IMG/VR virus record: IMGVR_UViG_3300021379_000848
Coordinates: 1-63,217 of that record
From: a virus
DNA: 63,217 bases
Direction: 5' to 3' (one strand)
Translations under genes and position numbers: made by a program
The notes under the pieces: model-generated
Database searches by the model: none
What the model was told of the DNA's origin: nothing
What the model saw: only the letters and a program-made list of their open reading frames with translations
In this document: positions 59,052-63,217 of the stretch, piece after piece
Position numbering within the stretch: the stretch's first letter is position 1
Layout of the letters: each line of letters opens with the position of its first letter

Positions 59052-62000
59052 ATGCCAGAAATAAAAAATGTATTTACATCGGGTCGAATGAATAAAGACT
59101 TAGATGAGCGACTACTATCGAATAATGAGTACAGGGATGCATTGAATATTCAAGTAGCTAGTACTGATGGTAGTGATATTGGTGTTATTCAAACACTTAA
59201 AGGCAATGTATCTAAATATACAGGTACCGGAAAGTGTATAGCAACAGTTGTTGATAATGAGAATAATAAAATATATTGGTTTGTTAAAGACACTGTAAGT
59301 TCAGAGATATTAGAATACGATCCGTCAACAGAAACAACAACCCAAGTTGTAGATGATTCAACTAATGTGGTTTTGCAATTTACAGATGATATTATTACAG
59401 GAGTAGTTTTATTTGAGGGATTTATAGCATGGACAGACAATATTAATGAACCTAAAATAATCGACATAGAAGAGTCCAAATTAAATCCTAGCTCGATAAC
59501 ATTAGATGATATTACAATTATCAGAAAGAAGCCTCTAAACGCTCCTACACTTAATATAACAACAGTTGAAGATGGGACAATAAACATATCTTCACCAGGT
59601 GTAAACTTTTATACTTTTAGCATAGGTGATTTAGTATCTATAGATATTAGCGGTTTATCAGATGCGGTTGTAGGTGATATTATAGAATTTACGTATACAG
59701 ACACTTCAGATCAATATGTCGTTCAAACAAAAGTTAAAAATTTAACAGCTACAGATAATCTTGAAGTAGTATATAGAAATCATAATGCTGCTACTAATAG
59801 TTCGCAGTTTGTGTATGCAATACGTATATTTAAAAACCCTTTATTTGAAGAAAAGTTTGTTAGGTTTGGTTACCGTTGGAAATACGATAACGATCAATAT
59901 TCAGTTATGTCACCGTTTTCAGATACTGCTTTTTATCCTAATGTTTATAAGGAGTATTCTATCGAAGACGGGTATAATAATAAAATGACTAACTCTATAA
60001 CAGATTTAACACTGGAAAATATTGATGTACCTGAGGGAGTTAAAGAAGTTGAGATACTTTATAAAGAATCCAATAATACTAATATATATGTTTACTCTCG
60101 CGAAGTGGTATCAGCTCCTACAACATTAACCTTAGATATTGAAAAAGAAAATATATATGCTGTATTAGAAAGTTCTCAATTGCTAAGAGCTTACGATATG
60201 GTTCCTAAAAAAGCAAAAGCCTTAGAGGTTATTGGTAATAGATTAGTATTCGGTAATTATGAAACAGGGTTTAATTTAGAAGACTATGTACCTAATTTAA
60301 CTATAGATTTAGTATCACGATCTAATGTTAATGATTTAAGATCTATAAAGTCAGGTAGATCTTATGAATTCGGTGTTGTATTCGAAGATAACTATGGTAG
60401 ACAAACACCTGTTGTGACCGCACCTAACCTTGTTTATAAAGTCCCTTATGGTGATGCTGGCAACAATAAGCAGTTCCAAGTTACCTTAAACAACTTTCCT
60501 AATACAGATGCTGACTTAACAAAATACAAAATATACATAAAAGAAAGCTCTCAAGAGTATTATAATATTTTAATTGATAAAGCTTTTGAAGATAACAGTG
60601 ATAACTCCGCGTATTGGTTAAGCGTACCTAGTTACGAGATCAATAAGTTTGAAGAAGGTGATTTTTTATTATTAAAGAAAGGAGCAAATACTAATACTCC
60701 AGTTAACAATGCTAATGCTAAATACAAAGTGTTAGATGTGAAAACTTCAAAGCCTGACAATGTAGATTCGTCTGATAATTTTGATGGAAGATTCTTTATT
60801 AAAATTAACAAGGATGATCGTATATCTACAGAGTTTTTATCCTCTTTAGGTTTAGCTGGTCAATCAGATTTTGTTGAGCCAGATGCTGTTATTGATGTTG
60901 CTACAGTGCCTTCAGATCCTAAATCAACTTTAGGTTTTTTAGAGTACGAAGAAGAGCCGAGTTCAGGGATATTTATAAGATATGACTATTACTATAAAGA
61001 TGGTCAAATATATAGGGTTGAAAGCACAGGATCTTCTGACAACTTTAGTTTTGGGCCAGATATTACATCTGATGTTACAGTTGGTGATACGGTTTTAGCT
61101 GTAACTGACGGTTGGGATAACCCTACTGAGAGTCCTGATATTACAGATATAGTCTTTTATGCGCAATCTATAGCTTCCGATAGAGATGTACGATTTTTCG
61201 TTCACTTTACAGGAACAGTAGGTTTATCTGTTATACCAGCTATTTTTGAAACTACAGTGAAAGATGATCTTTTAGATATTTATTACGAAACCGGTAACAC
61301 ATATGCTTCAGGGACAGTTACATCGCCTCAAACGTTATCTTGGTATAATTGCTTTAATTTTGGTAATGGATTAGAATCCAACAGGATCAAAGATGATTTT
61401 AATGAGATACAATTAGAGAAAGGAGTTCGCGTATCTTCTACGGTATCTTATGACTTCAATATTATAAATGCTAAGAATAGCCTTATATGGTCAGGTTTAT
61501 TTAATTCCAGAGGAGCGGTTAATAATTTAAATCAATTTAACTCAGGGTTAAAAATAACTAAAGATTTAAATCCTGAATATGGATCTATTCAATTACTACA
61601 TACTAGGAATACAGACCTTATTGCTATTTGTGAGGATAAAGTTTTAAAGCTATTAGCTAATAAAGATGCTCTTTACAATGCTGACGGAAATATAAATCTA
61701 ACATCGACAAATAATGTTATAGGTCAAGCAGTTCCTTTTAATGGTGAATTTGGAACTCAAAATCCAGAATCTTTTTGTTCTTATGGGTATCAAACATATT
61801 TTGCAGACAAATCTAGAGGAGTCGTTTTAAGGCTATCTATGGACGGTTTAACTCCTATTTCAATGGCAAATACTGTTTCTTATTTTAGAGACAAATTAAA
61901 GGCTCATACGGGCTCTATAATTGGTTCTTATGATATTCATACATCTCAATATATATTATCTTTCGAAGATGACGAAAGTGTAGCTTATTCAGGAGTATCT

Positions 62001-62732
62001 AAAGGATGGACCAGTAGGTTGAGTTTTATCCCAGAGCAAGGATGTTATCTAAACGGTAAATATTACACATTTAAAGGAGGAAGTTTATGGTTACACCATG
62101 AAGGATCAATCGCGAATTTTTACGGAGTGCAATATATATCTTCTGTTAAATTAATACATAACGCAAACCCATCGTCAGTTAAAACATTCAAAACATTAAA
62201 CTATGAAGGTACCAGCGGTTGGTATTCACCTTCTATATCTACAAATCTAGACACTGGAAAAGTAGATGAGTTTGTAAACAAAGAAGATAAGTTCTACAAT
62301 TATATAAAAGGTGGTTCGGAAGTATTAGATACTAGTAACTTCAATACTCAAGGTATTGGTGTTATCTCTAGTATTTCAGGATCAGGTACCTTAGAAATTA
62401 CATTTGATAACGATTTAAATGTTTCATTACAAGCAAACCTTGATGAAGCAAATTCTCATATAGGTGGTGATACTATATATTTTATAGATAACAACGATGA
62501 TATACAAAGCTTAGGTAAATGTAAAGGTATTTCAGGCAAAACAATAACTGTTACGGTTCCATCAGGAGATCCTGAACCTTCTGTAGGTCAATATGTTTTA
62601 TTTTCAAAATCTAAGGTAGTAAACACAGGAGGATTAAAGGGTTATTATATGGAAGTTGACATGCAAACTGTGGATAATTCTAAATACAGAGAATTGTTTT
62701 CAGTTGGTACAGAAGCCTTTATAAGTAGCTAA
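59052..62732 (+). CDS. Tail nozzle/stabilisation-type protein, 1226 residues
   Basis: The N-terminus EIKNVFTSGRMNKDLDERLL, EYRDALNIQVASTDGSDIGV is the start of a family found right after the adaptor gene in marine and Bacteroidetes short-tailed phages (T7 gp12-like in place). The rest is beta-rich with propeller-like repeats (NEPKIIDIEESK, FVRFGYRWKYDNDQYSVMSP, GYQTYFADKSRGVVLRLSMD). It would close the tail channel and present the fibres. Assigned by N-terminal pattern, size and gene order. Confidence 0.75.
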   Translation: MPEIKNVFTSGRMNKDLDERLLSNNEYRDALNIQVASTDGSDIGVIQTLKGNVSKYTGTGKCIATVVDNENNKIYWFVKDTVSSEILEYDPSTETTTQVVDDSTNVVLQFTDDIITGVVLFEGFIAWTDNINEPKIIDIEESKLNPSSITLDDITIIRKKPLNAPTLNITTVEDGTINISSPGVNFYTFSIGDLVSIDISGLSDAVVGDIIEFTYTDTSDQYVVQTKVKNLTATDNLEVVYRNHNAATNSSQFVYAIRIFKNPLFEEKFVRFGYRWKYDNDQYSVMSPFSDTAFYPNVYKEYSIEDGYNNKMTNSITDLTLENIDVPEGVKEVEILYKESNNTNIYVYSREVVSAPTTLTLDIEKENIYAVLESSQLLRAYDMVPKKAKALEVIGNRLVFGNYETGFNLEDYVPNLTIDLVSRSNVNDLRSIKSGRSYEFGVVFEDNYGRQTPVVTAPNLVYKVPYGDAGNNKQFQVTLNNFPNTDADLTKYKIYIKESSQEYYNILIDKAFEDNSDNSAYWLSVPSYEINKFEEGDFLLLKKGANTNTPVNNANAKYKVLDVKTSKPDNVDSSDNFDGRFFIKINKDDRISTEFLSSLGLAGQSDFVEPDAVIDVATVPSDPKSTLGFLEYEEEPSSGIFIRYDYYYKDGQIYRVESTGSSDNFSFGPDITSDVTVGDTVLAVTDGWDNPTESPDITDIVFYAQSIASDRDVRFFVHFTGTVGLSVIPAIFETTVKDDLLDIYYETGNTYASGTVTSPQTLSWYNCFNFGNGLESNRIKDDFNEIQLEKGVRVSSTVSYDFNIINAKNSLIWSGLFNSRGAVNNLNQFNSGLKITKDLNPEYGSIQLLHTRNTDLIAICEDKVLKLLANKDALYNADGNINLTSTNNVIGQAVPFNGEFGTQNPESFCSYGYQTYFADKSRGVVLRLSMDGLTPISMANTVSYFRDKLKAHTGSIIGSYDIHTSQYILSFEDDESVAYSGVSKGWTSRLSFIPEQGCYLNGKYYTFKGGSLWLHHEGSIANFYGVQYISSVKLIHNANPSSVKTFKTLNYEGTSGWYSPSISTNLDTGKVDEFVNKEDKFYNYIKGGSEVLDTSNFNTQGIGVISSISGSGTLEITFDNDLNVSLQANLDEANSHIGGDTIYFIDNNDDIQSLGKCKGISGKTITVTVPSGDPEPSVGQYVLFSKSKVVNTGGLKGYYMEVDMQTVDNSKYRELFSVGTEAFISS

Positions 62733-62782
62733 TAACATGTAATAATAATAATAGATAACAACTAAAAAAAACTAGTAATAAT

Positions 62783-63217
62783 ATGGCAATAACTGCATTA
62801 GGAGCTAAAGCGTTATCAAGTGCTGTTGGAGGATTACTTGGATCATTAGGCGGAATTTTCGGAGGTGGTGCAAGAAGAAGAGAACAGCGAGCTGCTCAGA
62901 AAGAATTTGAACAAAATATGACCAGATATGAAACTCTGGATTTAAGTAATACATTTGAAGGTTTAGAAAATTTTGCTGAGGATTTAAGAGTAAGTACACA
63001 AGCAGCTGATTTCCAAGCACAACAGTCTCAACAAGGAATGGCAAATACATTAGATGCCTTAAGAAGTGTTGGTGGCGGAACTGGTATTGCAGCTTTAGCT
63101 CAGTCTTTAGCTCAACAACAAGGTAAGTCAATGCAGGGAATTGCGGCTAATATTGATGCTCAAGAACGCCAGAACGAAATGATGCAGAAACAGGAAGCAG
63201 CGAGAAATCAACAGTTA
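62783..63217 (+). CDS. Internal virion (ejection-type) protein, N-terminal part; continues at 136..492
   Basis: A frame open from the ATG at 62783 to the window end (145 codons, in phase with the left-end frame). The N-terminus AITALGAKALSSAVGGLLGS followed by LGGIFGGGARRR is a Gly-zipper hydrophobic helix ended by an Arg cluster. A helical region follows (QNMTRYETLDLSNTFEGLEN). Small Gly-zipper proteins before the large internal proteins are typical channel-forming ejection proteins of podoviruses. Confidence 0.75.
   Translation, partial: MAITALGAKALSSAVGGLLGSLGGIFGGGARRREQRAAQKEFEQNMTRYETLDLSNTFEGLENFAEDLRVSTQAADFQAQQSQQGMANTLDALRSVGGGTGIAALAQSLAQQQGKSMQGIAANIDAQERQNEMMQKQEAARNQQL
63083..63217. 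repeat. Terminal direct repeat, right copy
   Basis: Matches 1..135 except A at 63091 for G at 9, which is silent (GCA/GCG, Ala). Marks the circular closure of the contig. Confidence 0.95.

Noticed and set aside
1-63217. CRISPR array, integrase, transposase or insertion sequence
   Set aside because: No spaced identical repeats of array type and no recombinase motifs were found; the repeats present are promoters or in-frame protein repeats.

Overview
This window is a complete, circularly closing genome of a tailed bacteriophage (lytic as far as can be seen). The first 135 bases recur as the last 135 bases with one mismatch (position 9 versus 63091). The open frame running off the right end (62783..63217) continues in phase into the frame that opens the left end (..492), so the molecule is about 63.08 kb. 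The DNA is AT-rich and uses the standard code. Most genes start after A/T-rich leaders without a Shine-Dalgarno box, which is usual for Bacteroidetes hosts. Together with the gene content (Bacteroidetes-type small phage proteins and a lipoprotein-type spanin), this suggests a phage of an aquatic Bacteroidetes/Flavobacteriia host. Host and habitat are inference. No tape-measure, sheath or baseplate genes are seen. The set portal, capsid, connectors, nozzle-like protein and giant internal proteins fits a short-tailed (podovirus) particle.

Layout. Two oppositely transcribed halves meet head to head at about 33.5-34.0 kb and tail to tail at a bidirectional terminator at 10.58-10.60 kb. The plus half (33.9 kb through the contig end to 10.6 kb) is the late module: a GroEL/GroES pair, fibres, a holin candidate, terminase subunits, portal, scaffold-like protein, major capsid protein, connectors, a 1226-residue nozzle-like protein, three internal (ejection-type) proteins including a 2210-residue giant, a unimolecular spanin candidate and a row of tiny Lys/Arg-rich proteins. 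The minus half (33.4 to 10.6 kb) is the early and replication module. Downstream it carries ribonucleotide reductase (nrdA, nrdB), a PD-(D/E)XK nuclease, MazG-like proteins, thymidylate synthase, a T7-gp4-like primase-helicase, SSB, an exonuclease plus ERF annealase pair and a phage sigma factor. Upstream (about 22-33.4 kb) it is a mosaic of more than 25 very small genes. No DNA polymerase, RNA polymerase, ligase or integrase was found, so the phage probably uses the host polymerases, redirected by its own sigma factor.

Regulation and unusual features. Fifteen nearly identical promoter-like elements stand in front of the small early genes, always reading minus-ward: CTTACA, 7 nt, CACG, 10 nt, GATAAT, then often TGAAT. 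Several overlap the last codons of the preceding gene. A 9-bp word (TGTATAGCA or its complement) recurs at least 15 times in the same 14 kb and abuts five of these promoters. One promoter drives a roughly 390-nt gene-free, strongly structured stretch that ends in a tRNA/tmRNA-like acceptor and T-arm (28575..28965). Three GCGACA...TGTCGC palindromes of 44-46 bp lie at the head-to-head junction, in a second C-rich intergenic region and behind the capsid gene. The two C-rich regions are the best origin or control candidates.
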